Part shown: one piece after another, positions 9,433-18,491 of the stretch | How positions within the stretch are numbered: position 1 is the first letter of the stretch | Layout of the letters: the number at the start of each line of letters is the position of its first letter | NCBI RefSeq assembly: GCF_001276715.1 | Contig: NZ_LIUQ01000018.1 | Coordinates: 54,303 to 118,302, forward strand | Source: Planktothricoides sp. SR001 | Lineage (GTDB): Bacteria; Cyanobacteriota; Cyanobacteriia; Cyanobacteriales; Laspinemataceae | DNA: 64,000 nt | Direction of reading: 5' to 3' | Notes under the pieces: generated by a model | Databases searched by the model: none | What the model was told of the DNA's origin: nothing | Seen by the model: only the letters and a program-made list of their open reading frames with translations | Position numbers and translations under genes: made by a program

Positions 9433-9921
9433 ATGAAGACCCCAATCACAGAAGCCATTTCTGCCGCAGATTCTCAAGGCCGTTTTCTGAGCAATACTGA
9501 ACTGCAAGCTGTTGACGGTCGCTTCAAGCGTGCCGCCGCCAGCATGGAAGCTGCTCGCGCTCTGACCAACAATGCTCAAAACCTGATCAATGGCGCAGCT
9601 CAAGCGGTGTACAACAAGTTCCCCTACACCACCTCCATGCAAGGTGCTAACTACGCTTCCACCGAAACCGGCAAGTCCAAGTGCGCTCGTGACATCGGTT
9701 ACTACCTGCGGATGGTGACTTACTGCTTGATTTGCGGTGGCACCGGCCCAATGGATGACTACCTGTTGGCTGGTATTGATGAAATCAACACCACCTTTGA
9801 ACTGTCTCCTAGCTGGTACGTTGAAGCTCTCAAGTACATCAAAGGCAATCATGGTCTGAGCGGTCAAGCTGCGGTTGAAGCCAATGCTTACCTCGACTAC
9901 GCCATCAATGCTCTGAGCTAA
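9433..9921 (+). CDS. cpcA: C-phycocyanin alpha subunit
   Basis: Alpha chain of C-phycocyanin, 162 residues as usual. It pairs with CpcB to form the (alpha-beta) monomer that assembles into trimers and hexamers of the rods. The single bilin cysteine is Cys84 in [11 protein letters not shown]. The N-terminus [20 protein letters not shown] is typical. AAGGAG lies 13-18 bases before the ATG. Codon bias matches cpcB. The spacer to the first linker gene is 357 bases and carries a hairpin that may separate expression of the abundant subunits from the linkers. The lyase genes cpcE and cpcF, which attach bilin to this subunit and often follow the operon, are absent from the window. Confidence 0.97.
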   Translation: MKTPITEAISAADSQGRFLSNTELQAVDGRFKRAAASMEAARALTNNAQNLINGAAQAVYNKFPYTTSMQGANYASTETGKSKCARDIGYYLRMVTYCLICGGTGPMDDYLLAGIDEINTTFELSPSWYVEALKYIKGNHGLSGQAAVEANAYLDYAINALS

Positions 9922-10278
9922 TTGGTTTTGCCGTTATTTTAAAGAGATGTCCGGAAAGATATGAAGCTACTGCTGGTAAACCTAGTAGCAGTTACACATC
10001 CGTCCGGACATACTCAGTATTTGGATGCAATTAAATAATCAAAATTTGGCCTAAATCTATCAGAAAACATCGAAAATTTTCAGATAAATCGCATACTGAA
10101 TTTAGATGTCAGGTTCACAGGTTCAACACAGGTTAAACAGATTGCATCTTGATGCCCAAATAGCCCAAATAGAATTTGGGTTAATTAATTCTTGCCTTTG
10201 ATGATGACTATGGCATCACTAAAATAGCCAGTTAAAGGTCATCCACTAGATAATTGTTTTGATGAGGAAATTAATAAT
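9922..10278 (+). promoter_or_regulatory. cpcA-cpcC spacer with stem-loop
   Basis: The 357-base gap contains a long-range pairing ATGTCCGGA (9947-9955) with TCCGGACAT (10003-10011). Between them are GCTACT (9966-9971) and AGTAGC (about 9984-9989), which can form an inner stem. No T-run follows. A structured element at this place could stabilise the cpcBA message by stalling 3' decay, or act as a partial terminator. Part of this idea rests on what is known of cpc operons in other cyanobacteria. The rest of the gap is AT-rich with no clear gene. Confidence 0.6.
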
Positions 10279-11151
10279 ATGGCAGTAACAGTAGCCGCAT
10301 CTCGCTTGGGAACTTCTCCCTACAGTGACGCACCAGTTGTTGAGCTTCGTCCCAATTGGAGCCCAGAAGATGTTGAAGCAGTCATTCGGGCTGTGTATCG
10401 TCAGGTGTTAGGTAATGACTATGTGATGGCATCTGAACGTTTAGTTAATGCCGAATCTCTGCTGAAAAATGGCAGTATTACGGTGCGGGATTTTGTGCGC
10501 TGTGTGGCGAAGTCCGATCTTTATAAAGAAAAGTTTTTGTACAACAATTTCCAAACTCGCGTGATTGAACTCAACTATAAGCATTTGTTGGGTCGCAGTC
10601 CTTATGATGAGTCTGAAGTTGTTTATCATCTCGATCTTTATCAAAATCAAGGCTTTGATGCGGAGATCGACTCCTATATTGATTCTCCTGAATATGAAGA
10701 CAATTTTGGCGATAGTATCGTTCCTTACTATCGCGGGTTTTCGACTCAATTGGGTCAAAAAACTGTGGGCTTTAATCGGATGTTCCGGTTGTATCGTGGT
10801 TATGCTAACAGCGATCGCGCTCAATTAGAAGGCAACAGCCCCCGTTTAGCTCGCGAACTGGGTCAAAACAGCACGACCACAATTGTGGCTCCTTCTGGCA
10901 GCAATAATGATGCTTGGGCATACCGTGTCAGCCAAAACTCCGCACCGAATAGCTTTGTGGGCGGTGCATTTGTGGGCTTTGGTCAAGAAGGCCAAGTTTA
11001 TCGCATTGAAGCCACTGGCTTTGTGAAAGCAGGTTATCCCAAGGTTCGCCGCAGCAGCAAAGTTTATGTGGTGCCTTACAACCAGCTTTCCAAGCAAATT
11101 CAGACCATTCTGAAGCAAGGTGGCAAAATTGCCAGCATTACGGCAATTTAA
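10279..11151 (+). CDS. cpcC: Phycobilisome rod linker polypeptide (CpcC type)
   Basis: Rod linker of 290 residues, close to the 32-33 kDa size of CpcC. The N-terminal phycobilisome linker domain spans roughly residues 19-150 (segments [48 protein letters not shown]). A C-terminal CpcD-like domain spans roughly 235-287 ([39 protein letters not shown]). It lies inside the central cavity of phycocyanin hexamers and sets their order along the rod. Only one such linker gene is present, so the rods may be short or a second linker lies elsewhere. cpcD follows after 189 bases. Confidence 0.95.
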   Translation: MAVTVAASRLGTSPYSDAPVVELRPNWSPEDVEAVIRAVYRQVLGNDYVMASERLVNAESLLKNGSITVRDFVRCVAKSDLYKEKFLYNNFQTRVIELNYKHLLGRSPYDESEVVYHLDLYQNQGFDAEIDSYIDSPEYEDNFGDSIVPYYRGFSTQLGQKTVGFNRMFRLYRGYANSDRAQLEGNSPRLARELGQNSTTTIVAPSGSNNDAWAYRVSQNSAPNSFVGGAFVGFGQEGQVYRIEATGFVKAGYPKVRRSSKVYVVPYNQLSKQIQTILKQGGKIASITAI

Positions 11152-11340
11152 TCAGATTATCTGATTGTCAGATTATCAGACTATCTGAAGTTGGATGGAT
11201 GATTGACCGGGAAATTTATGGCATTGATGGCATGATTAACCGCTATGATTACCGGCAATCATTGATGCAGAATTATCCAGGAAAAAGTCAGCATCATCTT
11301 ACCTGTTTAACTAGAGAAAACTTAGGATTGGAAAATTTTT

Positions 11341-11595
11341 ATGCTGGGACAAGTTGCTGGTGGCAATCAAGCTAATGTCATTGGGGCTAATCGTTTATTT
11401 CGCTATGAAGTGACCGGGTTGCGTCAAAATGACCAAACGGATCTCCAAAATCATGCGATTCGTCAAGGATCGAGTGTTTTCATCACTGTTCCCTATTCTC
11501 GGATGAATGATGAAATGCGCCGGATTACCCGTTTGGGTGGCACAATTGTGAGTATTCATCCGGTGACAAGTCCTGAGTCTGCGGCAGAAAATTAA
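11341..11595 (+). CDS. cpcD: Rod-capping linker CpcD
   Basis: Small linker of 84 residues that caps the core-distal end of phycobilisome rods. It consists of a single CpcD domain; FRYEVTGLRQND and the end segment VFITVPYSRMNDEMRRITRLG match both the family and the C-terminal domain of the preceding CpcC. It is the last gene of the operon and is followed at once by a strong intrinsic terminator. Confidence 0.95.
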   Translation: MLGQVAGGNQANVIGANRLFRYEVTGLRQNDQTDLQNHAIRQGSSVFITVPYSRMNDEMRRITRLGGTIVSIHPVTSPESAAEN

Positions 11596-11618
11596 ATCAC
11601 ATTGTTTTGATGTGTTGA

Positions 11619-11652
11619 ATCAGAGGGGTTAACATTTGTTAACCCCTCTGAT
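11619..11652 (+). terminator. Intrinsic terminator of the cpc operon
   Basis: A perfect 16-bp stem (ATCAGAGGGGTTAACA with its complement) closed by a tiny TT loop, followed directly by seven T and further T-rich sequence. It lies 24 bases after the cpcD stop codon. The opposite strand also has an A/T-rich flank, so it could serve the convergent gene at 11695-12642 too. Confidence 0.95.
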
Positions 11653-11694
11653 TTTTTTGATTTTTTTTGATTTTTTAATTGGCTGATTTTCAGT

Positions 11695-12642
11695 CTATGG
11701 TTTTTGATGGGATGATTGGGGTGAGGTATAAATCCCAATATGGTTGGCGATCGCCCGTTCTCGCATGGGAATTCGGGCATCAATGGGCGAATTTAATAAT
11801 CGAGTCTTTTTGCCATCAGCGATCGCCAGGGTAGTAGACCCACCCCCATCTAAGTTTAGGGCTGCATCAACTCCCATATTTAAGAGAATTTCGGTTAATT
11901 CAGGAAGGGTTAGACCGGCGCTATAATTCCGTTGACGACCATCCACTAAGATGAACCATAATTTCTCCCCCAGGCGATCTATTGCCACGACGGTTCGCGG
12001 ATATGGTTTGTGGCGATCGCTATTTTTTTTCGGTTTAGCGATCGCCACAGGTTGACCATTTTGGATGATGATTTCTCGACCGGCGATCGCCTCACGAGTG
12101 TTAGGGGGACAATGGGCAGGGGCAATAGAAACCCCAGCGGATTCAGAAACACATAATACCCCCCAGCCCGGTCTACCTTCCTTGTATAAAATGCCATCGG
12201 AAATTAACTGACCAATCACATTAACGCGATCGCCCCGCTGGGGGACAAAATCCCAAAAGTGATTAAAATAACAAGGATAAAAAAAGCTGCCATTGATAGC
12301 GAGTTGTAGCTGATGCTTTTGCAGAAACTCTGAGGTGGTTTGGGCTGGGATATCTTTGCCATCATCTCCCGGTTCTCCCGGTGTTACTCGCAGTTTAATT
12401 CCTGGGGCATTCAGGTCAATGGTGACAATATGCATCATCACCGGACGCGGATTTAAATCCGCAATCCGTTGATAGGTAATGCCGGGAAATAACTGTTTTT
12501 GTTGGGCGGTTCGCGGGGGACGACGCAATAGTAAACCACTATAAATTACTAAGGGAAATAAGAAAAGTGCGATCGCGCTACTGAGAAAGATGCGTGGCAG
12601 TAATATTTTGGCGGATTTTGTCATCACTGAGTCAGATAACAT
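11695..12642 (-). CDS. Phosphodiester glycosidase (NAGPA) domain protein
   Basis: Membrane-anchored or exported protein of up to 315 residues. A hydrophobic N-terminal segment (about residues 15-37) is followed by a domain of the phosphodiester glycosidase family, named for the human enzyme that uncovers mannose-6-phosphate. The hallmark NLDGGGSTTL is present near residue 262, with ELTEILLNMGVDAA before it and RTVVAIDRLGEKLWFILVDG upstream. The start could instead be the Met at codon 7. In bacteria the substrate is mostly unknown; exopolysaccharide or wall sugar modification is a guess. It converges with the cpc operon. Confidence 0.85.
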   Translation of the reverse strand: MLSDSVMTKSAKILLPRIFLSSAIALFLFPLVIYSGLLLRRPPRTAQQKQLFPGITYQRIADLNPRPVMMHIVTIDLNAPGIKLRVTPGEPGDDGKDIPAQTTSEFLQKHQLQLAINGSFFYPCYFNHFWDFVPQRGDRVNVIGQLISDGILYKEGRPGWGVLCVSESAGVSIAPAHCPPNTREAIAGREIIIQNGQPVAIAKPKKNSDRHKPYPRTVVAIDRLGEKLWFILVDGRQRNYSAGLTLPELTEILLNMGVDAALNLDGGGSTTLAIADGKKTRLLNSPIDARIPMRERAIANHIGIYTSPQSSHQKP

Positions 12643-12748
12643 AGTACATCCTCACGCAATTTTTTTTACTGAATTGCTCAAATTTTAATTGAGAGGTTGT
12701 GATTGGTTTATAACTCGATGCCAGTTTATCTAGCCTAGTTTATATTGC

Positions 12749-15469
12749 CTAGTTTATTTGTTGGCACTTTAGATCCGATCGCCAGTATTCGGTATTTGGC
12801 AGCATAAATGGCTGATTTGCGGTTAAAATAATTTGGCCATCAGGGTCAATCTTCCATCCCGTTGCTTCGATAATTTTTTCTGGGTTAATGGTTGATATTT
12901 CCCCGACAAAAGTGGCGCGAAAGCGCATCCGCGCCGCTGCGCGATCGTCTATCCAAACGGTATCGCTACTCAGGGGTTCGTCGGGATGCGGAGGCAAGCC
13001 ACCCCGTCCAGTAATGTAGAAGCTATTGCCCGGATTTCCACAAACATCGCGATCGACTAAACTTTGCACGTCAACCACTTCAGTTTGTAATTCCACCAAC
13101 CCAGCCCCAGGGTCAATATCGGGGGTATTAATTTCCACCACGCCGCTAAATTGGGGGCCAAGTTTTGAGGTAGCAGTAATATCACTGTTTGGGGTGAGTT
13201 GTTGGCGAAATTGGGTGCCAAAAATTCCCTGAGAATCAATTATTACTCGACCCCCAAATCCTTGAGAAGCATTGGCAATAATATCGCTATTTTCTAAGGC
13301 AGCAATTATTTGAGAATTGATATTAATATTTCCGCCATTTCCACTGCCGCGTGCTTCCGTGGAAATATTGCTATTTTCTCTTAACTGCAAAGTTTGGCTA
13401 TTTAAGAAAATATTCCCCCCTTCCCCAGAGGCGGTGGTAGCCCTGAGACTGCCATTGTTTAAATGAATAGAATTCGCGGAAATTTGCAGGTTTCCCGCAT
13501 TACCAGTCCCTTCTCCACTCACCGTGATAAAGGCGCGATCGCTCACAATTAACTTGTCAGTTTGAATCAGTAAATCTCCGGCTTTTCCAGAACCAACACT
13601 ATTCGCCAACAAAGAACTGGCTTTTTGCAGTTCTGGAATCGCTGTATTAGTCATTCCCGTTATTTCTAACAATTCCGAAGCATTAATTTGTAAACTGCCT
13701 GCGGAACCTTCCTCACTGGCTGCGGATATAATGCCGCCATTGAGAATACTTAATCGCCCTGTATTCACCGTCAGAGTACCAGCCGGAGAAGCACCGGATA
13801 ATCCTTGCACATCTAACAAAGATGAACTGGTATATAAACCACTAATCCAGGAAATATCGGCAGTAGTTCCATTAATTTCTATAGATTCAGTGGCGTTCAC
13901 CGTGAGATTTCCGCCAATTCCCCGACCGGAGGAAGAGGAGTTAATCTGCGCCCCATCTCGCAACACTAATTGTCTCGTATTTACCATTAAATCCCCCGCA
14001 TCTCCAGCCCCCAATGTCGTGGTAAATAAACCCCCTGGAACAGGTCTGCCCGGTGGAATATTACTAATTTCCACGCTTGTGCCTGCATTCACCGTGAGAT
14101 TTCCCCCACTACCTTGACTGGCAGCGGTAGGAGAAGTCGCAATTAAACTACCATCTTGAATTTTTAACTGATTAGTATTCAGGGTAAAATCTCCCGCTGC
14201 ACCTGTATTCCCGCTGCCGGTGATCATCAAAGAACCCCCGAAAAGTTCTACAAAATCAGTGGCATTTAAGGTTAAATTTCCCCCTTTATTTGGGCCGAGA
14301 GTGGTGGTTAAAATTGCCGCCCCCGCTGTTAATTGTAAGCGATCTATATTTAGGGTGACTTTGCCTGCCGCACCAGCCCCCGCACTAATCGAAAATATCC
14401 CATTGCTGAGGAGGTCTGGGGAAAAATTTCCACTTAAAAGGGCTGGTAATATATTGGAGTCACCGTTGCCAATTATTTCTAGATTTCCTACCGCGATGTC
14501 GATCGCTCCTGCTGCCCCTGAACCCAAGGTCGAAGAGGAAATTAAAGAGTTATTTTCTAATCGGAGGCGATCGCCTTCGATAGTAATTCCCACCCCATTA
14601 AAATCTCCGCCAGTATTGGCTAAAATTTGGGAATTATCGGTTAGAGAAATTAAACCACCTCTGATGTTAATTTCACCCCCACCTAGTCCCGTAGTATTCA
14701 CTACGGCTTGTTGGGATAATTGGATATTGCCCATCAGCAAATCGGGATTTTCTAAAAAAACTGGTTGTTGATTTCCACTGATAGATATCGGCCATTCACC
14801 ATTGACAATTGCCGCTAGTTCCACTTGGCCTTGAATGGCATTAATATGACCGCCTTCTAAGTTCAGATTGCCACCAATTAGACCCAAAGTTTGTCCGGGT
14901 TGTACCGCTAAACCTAAGACTCGCTCGTTAATTGATGCGCGGGAATAATTAACAATCGTTCCCGGATTTTCTCCTAACTGCAACCCGATGGGAACATTCA
15001 CATTTAATAAAGGTGGAGTTTGGGGATTTTTGGCACTAAACTCGCTGCCATCAGCAAATGTGATGGTTTCGGCGGTACTAGCAAAAAAAGAACCGCCAAT
15101 ATTTAAAGCCGCATTGAAACCAAAAATAATTCCATTCGGATTTAACAGAAATAAATTCGCGGTGCCGTTGGCGCTAATTATGCCGTCAATTTGAGAAATT
15201 CCCCCGCCGGTCACTCTGGTAATAATATTATCAATAGTCACCGGGTTGTTAAAAAATACCTGGGTGCCGGTGGGCAGAGAAAATTCTTGAAAACTATGGA
15301 ACAAATTGCTACCAGAAGTTGTCCCCCCGGTGACGATCTGATTGTTGCCATCAACGGTGACAATGGAGTTAATGGGTTGGCTGGTATCCGGGACAATTTG
15401 CCCCAGACTTTGCCCAAAACTTGGGGTGGCGATCGCGAATCCACAGAGACCAATTAGGATATATTTCAT
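12749..15469 (-). CDS. Secreted filamentous-haemagglutinin-type (TPS domain) protein
   Basis: Large exported protein of 906 residues with a signal peptide ending near SFGQS. The N-terminal two-partner-secretion domain (about residues 25-160) has the family wording NLFHSFQEFSL, VTGG.ISQIDG and NLFLLNPNGIIFG. The rest is a long right-handed beta-helix built from degenerate repeats of the form GNLTVNA..SVEI and GSLTA.T. The cyanobacterial C-terminal signature is present (VCGNPGNSFYITGRGGLPP). I prefer ATG 15469 because it opens directly on the signal peptide; an upstream TTG at 15490 would add seven residues. Function is probably an adhesin or surface protein. No TpsB outer-membrane transporter is in the window, so its partner must be encoded elsewhere. 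Confidence 0.9.
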   Translation of the reverse strand: MKYILIGLCGFAIATPSFGQSLGQIVPDTSQPINSIVTVDGNNQIVTGGTTSGSNLFHSFQEFSLPTGTQVFFNNPVTIDNIITRVTGGGISQIDGIISANGTANLFLLNPNGIIFGFNAALNIGGSFFASTAETITFADGSEFSAKNPQTPPLLNVNVPIGLQLGENPGTIVNYSRASINERVLGLAVQPGQTLGLIGGNLNLEGGHINAIQGQVELAAIVNGEWPISISGNQQPVFLENPDLLMGNIQLSQQAVVNTTGLGGGEINIRGGLISLTDNSQILANTGGDFNGVGITIEGDRLRLENNSLISSSTLGSGAAGAIDIAVGNLEIIGNGDSNILPALLSGNFSPDLLSNGIFSISAGAGAAGKVTLNIDRLQLTAGAAILTTTLGPNKGGNLTLNATDFVELFGGSLMITGSGNTGAAGDFTLNTNQLKIQDGSLIATSPTAASQGSGGNLTVNAGTSVEISNIPPGRPVPGGLFTTTLGAGDAGDLMVNTRQLVLRDGAQINSSSSGRGIGGNLTVNATESIEINGTTADISWISGLYTSSSLLDVQGLSGASPAGTLTVNTGRLSILNGGIISAASEEGSAGSLQINASELLEITGMTNTAIPELQKASSLLANSVGSGKAGDLLIQTDKLIVSDRAFITVSGEGTGNAGNLQISANSIHLNNGSLRATTASGEGGNIFLNSQTLQLRENSNISTEARGSGNGGNININSQIIAALENSDIIANASQGFGGRVIIDSQGIFGTQFRQQLTPNSDITATSKLGPQFSGVVEINTPDIDPGAGLVELQTEVVDVQSLVDRDVCGNPGNSFYITGRGGLPPHPDEPLSSDTVWIDDRAAARMRFRATFVGEISTINPEKIIEATGWKIDPDGQIILTANQPFMLPNTEYWRSDLKCQQIN

Positions 15470-15653
15470 ATTAGGATATATTTTATACAATGCCAGGGAC
15501 GGTCAATGGCAGATATGGGGCACCCTAACCCTAGGGTTGCCGGGGGGCATCTAAGGGTGGGAAACAGCAGCTATATTTTAAATAGGTATCAGTCCTATTC
15601 ACAGCGCTCACATATTTAAGTTTATCAAATAAGTCGATCAAAAAAAACCTATT

Positions 15654-16745
15654 ATGGATTTTAATTTTCAAAAAAATTGTTTATATTTATTAAGCATTCT
15701 CAGTTTGATTCTCATGGTATTGGCAGGCATCCAAGCAACTGCTTATTATCAAGAACCAGATTTGAGTCAGGGTCAAACCAAAAAAGCGATCGATAACCCA
15801 GAAGAACTTATCCCTGAAGAGAATTTATTGACCGATCGCCCCTTGCCCGAATTACCGCAGCAGTTGCCCCAAAATCAAGATAAATTTGATTCCCTTTCCC
15901 CTGTCGTTCCCCCGGAAATTTTACCATCTCCCGGAGAAAATCGCCCCCAAGCACTCTCAATTTATCAGGGTTTAGATTCAGAAATGATGCGATTTAATCA
16001 GGTGATGCAATATGCCATTGATGCTAAACTGAGCGATCGCCCCTTGGGGGAAATTATCCAAGCGATCGGCGAACAATTTCTCGGCACTCCCTATATGGCG
16101 GGATTATTAGATAAATCCCCTGAAGAAAATTTGGTAGTAACGTTACAAGGCTTTGACTGTGTTTTATTTGTGGAAACCGTATTGGCGATCGCCAGAGGAA
16201 TTGCCCAGCAAGATTACAACTACCAAAACTTCCGCGATCGCGTCCAAGAACAGCGTTATCGTGGCGGTAAAATCGACGGCTATTGCAGCCGATTACATTA
16301 TTTTTCTGACTGGATATATGACAATCAAAATCGGCGGCTGGTCGAGAATATTACCCAAAATATTGGGGGAATTCCTCTGGGTGCTACCCTCAACTTTATG
16401 ACCCAACATCGGCAGTATTATCCTCAACTTGCCAACGAGTCTAATTATCAATGTATTCTCAACCAAGAAGCCCGACTTGCCCACCTAAATATCCGTTATA
16501 TTCCCCAAGACAAAATCGCCACCATTTACCCTTACTTACAACCCGGTGATATTATTGCCACCGCTACGGATATCCCCGGATTAGATGTCACCCATACTGG
16601 CTTAGTTTATCGTTTTCCTGATGGTGGCATTGGCTTTATCCACGCTTCCCCCAGTGGAGAAGTAAAAATATCCCGCGATTTACAATCATATATCCAAGCT
16701 GTTGATGGTCAAATTGGCATTATCGTCGCTCGTCCATATTATTAG
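15654..16745 (+). CDS. DUF1460 (amidase/NlpC-P60-like) protein
   Basis: Protein of 363 residues with an N-terminal hydrophobic segment (about 10-30), a Pro- and Glu-rich linker, and a DUF1460 domain from about residue 110. DUF1460 proteins resemble N-acetylmuramoyl-L-alanine amidases with a cysteine-histidine active site. Here the probable cysteine is in QGFDCVLFVETVLAIAR and the histidine in DVTHTGLVYRF; LHYFSDW is also typical. It is predicted to act in the periplasm, tethered or exported, on cell-wall peptides. This is family knowledge and has not been shown for this protein. Confidence 0.85.
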   Translation: MDFNFQKNCLYLLSILSLILMVLAGIQATAYYQEPDLSQGQTKKAIDNPEELIPEENLLTDRPLPELPQQLPQNQDKFDSLSPVVPPEILPSPGENRPQALSIYQGLDSEMMRFNQVMQYAIDAKLSDRPLGEIIQAIGEQFLGTPYMAGLLDKSPEENLVVTLQGFDCVLFVETVLAIARGIAQQDYNYQNFRDRVQEQRYRGGKIDGYCSRLHYFSDWIYDNQNRRLVENITQNIGGIPLGATLNFMTQHRQYYPQLANESNYQCILNQEARLAHLNIRYIPQDKIATIYPYLQPGDIIATATDIPGLDVTHTGLVYRFPDGGIGFIHASPSGEVKISRDLQSYIQAVDGQIGIIVARPYY

Positions 16746-16950
16746 ATCGGAGATTTTACACTGGAAAACCCCGTGGTTCCAAGGTTACAGCCCACCGCAA
16801 CCCCATAGATACCCCAGAAATCTGGCAGGGGGCTACTCTCTGATTCAATTGGATGTTGTGATGAGAGAGAAATTCCCGCAAAAACACTCTAAAAAGCGAA
16901 AAAAAGATTAAAATTCAAGCAAGTAATCTAAAAATCTGAGACAATCACCT

Positions 16951-17166
16951 ATGGCAATTAAAAAAGGCAGTTTTGTCCGCGCATTGCGCGAAAAGTTAGA
17001 GAATAGTGTAGAAGCCAAAGCCAGCGATCCGCGTTTCCCCGCTTATATTTTTGAAACCAAAGGGGAAATCCAAGAAACGAGGGGCGATTATGCTTTGATT
17101 AAGTTTGGCCAAGTGCCCACCCCAAATATTTGGTTGCGGATCGATCAACTGGAAGAATTTAAGTAA
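16951..17166 (+). CDS. ndhO: NAD(P)H-quinone oxidoreductase subunit O
   Basis: Peripheral cytoplasmic subunit, 71 residues, of the photosynthetic NDH-1 complex specific to cyanobacteria and plastids. Family features: start [19 protein letters not shown], middle [15 protein letters not shown], end [12 protein letters not shown]. The complex works in cyclic electron flow, respiration and CO2 uptake. mdh begins 17 bases downstream, so the two may be co-transcribed. ndhL lies separately at 49653-49874. Confidence 0.96.
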   Translation: MAIKKGSFVRALREKLENSVEAKASDPRFPAYIFETKGEIQETRGDYALIKFGQVPTPNIWLRIDQLEEFK

Positions 17167-17183
17167 TTAATCACCTTCAAGTT

Positions 17184-18158
17184 ATGACCTCTTTCTCGTT
17201 GTCTCCCTCTTCACTTCGGGGCGCCCGTGTCTCCGTCATCGGTGCCGGTCGGGTTGGCAGTACCCTGGCTCAACGTCTGGTTGAGAAAAATATTGCTGAT
17301 GTTGTTTTGGTCGATATTGTCGAGGGAATGCCCCAAGGCATTGCCCTGGATCTCATGGAAGCCAGAGGAGTCGAACGCCATGACCGTCAGATTATCGGCA
17401 CCAATGACTATGCAGATACCAGTAATTCCGATATTGTCGTGATTACTGCGGGTCTGGCCCGAAAACCGGGGATGAGTCGAGAGGATCTGCTGAAAACCAA
17501 TGCCAAGATCGTGGTGGACGCGACGAAAAAAGCCCTGGAGCGATCGCCCAACACGATCTTAATTCTAGTGACAAATCCCCTGGATGTAATGACCTATTTA
17601 GCTTGGGAAGCCAGTGGTCTGCCCACTCAGCGGGTCATGGGGATGGCTGGGGTACTTGATGCCGCCCGCTTCCAAGCCTTTATCTCAATGGAACTCGGCG
17701 TTTCCATCCAAGATATTCACACGATGGTCTTGGGAAACCACGGCGACTTAATGGTGCCCATTCCTCGTTACTGCACCGTGAATGGGGTGCCCCTCACGGA
17801 ACTGATGGATACCCCAACCATCGAGCGTTTGGTTGATCGCACTCGCACAGGTGGCACAGAAATTGTCAACTTAATGAAAACTGGCAGTGCCTATTTTGCC
17901 CCCGCTTCTTCCACTTGTTTAATGTGTGAAGCCATTTTGCAAAATCAGTCGCGAGTATTGCCCGTCGCCGCTTATCTTCAAGGAGAATACGGCATCAACG
18001 ATGTTTTCCTGGGAATGCCTTGTCAGCTAGGGTCAAATGGGGTAGAAAAAATCCTCAAACTCGACCTCACCGATAGCGAAAAAGCCGCCTTATCTCACTG
18101 TGCGGACACCGTGAGAGAAAATATCGATCAGGCTAAGGCTGTGGTGGGAAGCATCTAG
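17184..18158 (+). CDS. mdh: Malate dehydrogenase
   Basis: Cytoplasmic NAD-dependent enzyme of 324 residues that interconverts malate and oxaloacetate. It belongs to the LDH-like MDH group. The dinucleotide-binding motif GAGRVGS is at 20-26. Substrate and catalytic residues are in LARKPGMSREDLL, VTNPLDVMTYLAWE and the active-site histidine in VLGNHGDLMVPIPRY. The start ATG is close behind ndhO; the first ten residues are serine-rich and the real start may be nearer to LRGARVSVIG. A terminator follows about 60 bases after the stop. Confidence 0.95.
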   Translation: MTSFSLSPSSLRGARVSVIGAGRVGSTLAQRLVEKNIADVVLVDIVEGMPQGIALDLMEARGVERHDRQIIGTNDYADTSNSDIVVITAGLARKPGMSREDLLKTNAKIVVDATKKALERSPNTILILVTNPLDVMTYLAWEASGLPTQRVMGMAGVLDAARFQAFISMELGVSIQDIHTMVLGNHGDLMVPIPRYCTVNGVPLTELMDTPTIERLVDRTRTGGTEIVNLMKTGSAYFAPASSTCLMCEAILQNQSRVLPVAAYLQGEYGINDVFLGMPCQLGSNGVEKILKLDLTDSEKAALSHCADTVRENIDQAKAVVGSI

Positions 18159-18220
18159 CTTTTTGCCAGTTTTTCCCAATTTTTTCCCGGTTTTTTTCTG
18201 ATCTAGAGCTTTATTTACCT

Positions 18221-18262
18221 ATCTAAGGGTTGTCCTCCTGTTCGGGGGGACAACCCTTAGAT
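18221..18262 (+). terminator. Intrinsic terminator after mdh
   Basis: An 18-bp stem with one G-T wobble (ATCTAAGGGTTGTCCTCC pairing with 18245-18262) and a six-base loop TGTTCG, followed by GTTTTTGG. The downstream flank is a run of four near-identical ten-base units TGGTTTTTGG up to about 18301, so several short T-runs follow the hairpin. The rest of the 18159-18491 gap shows nothing else I can support. Confidence 0.88.
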
Positions 18263-18491
18263 GTTTTTGGTGGTTTTTGGTGGTTTTTGGTGGTTTTTGG
18301 CGGTTCATGGACTCAAACAGCGGCATAGTGAAATGATACCATTTACAAAAATTCATGCAACAGATAAAATTTCTCGCTGGCGGCAAAATTCTTAACCTTC
18401 GCTCCGAATTGGGTGCCACCGACCATCAGCAAGATTAGATGAAATGGATATTAATGTGGTAATGTAGAAAAAAGTACAGATCGAATCAGCT

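Noticed and set aside
13731..14771. Long plus-strand frames opposite the TPS adhesin gene
   Set aside because: Pro/Val/Ile-rich translations are the complement of the beta-helix repeats; no domain or start signal.
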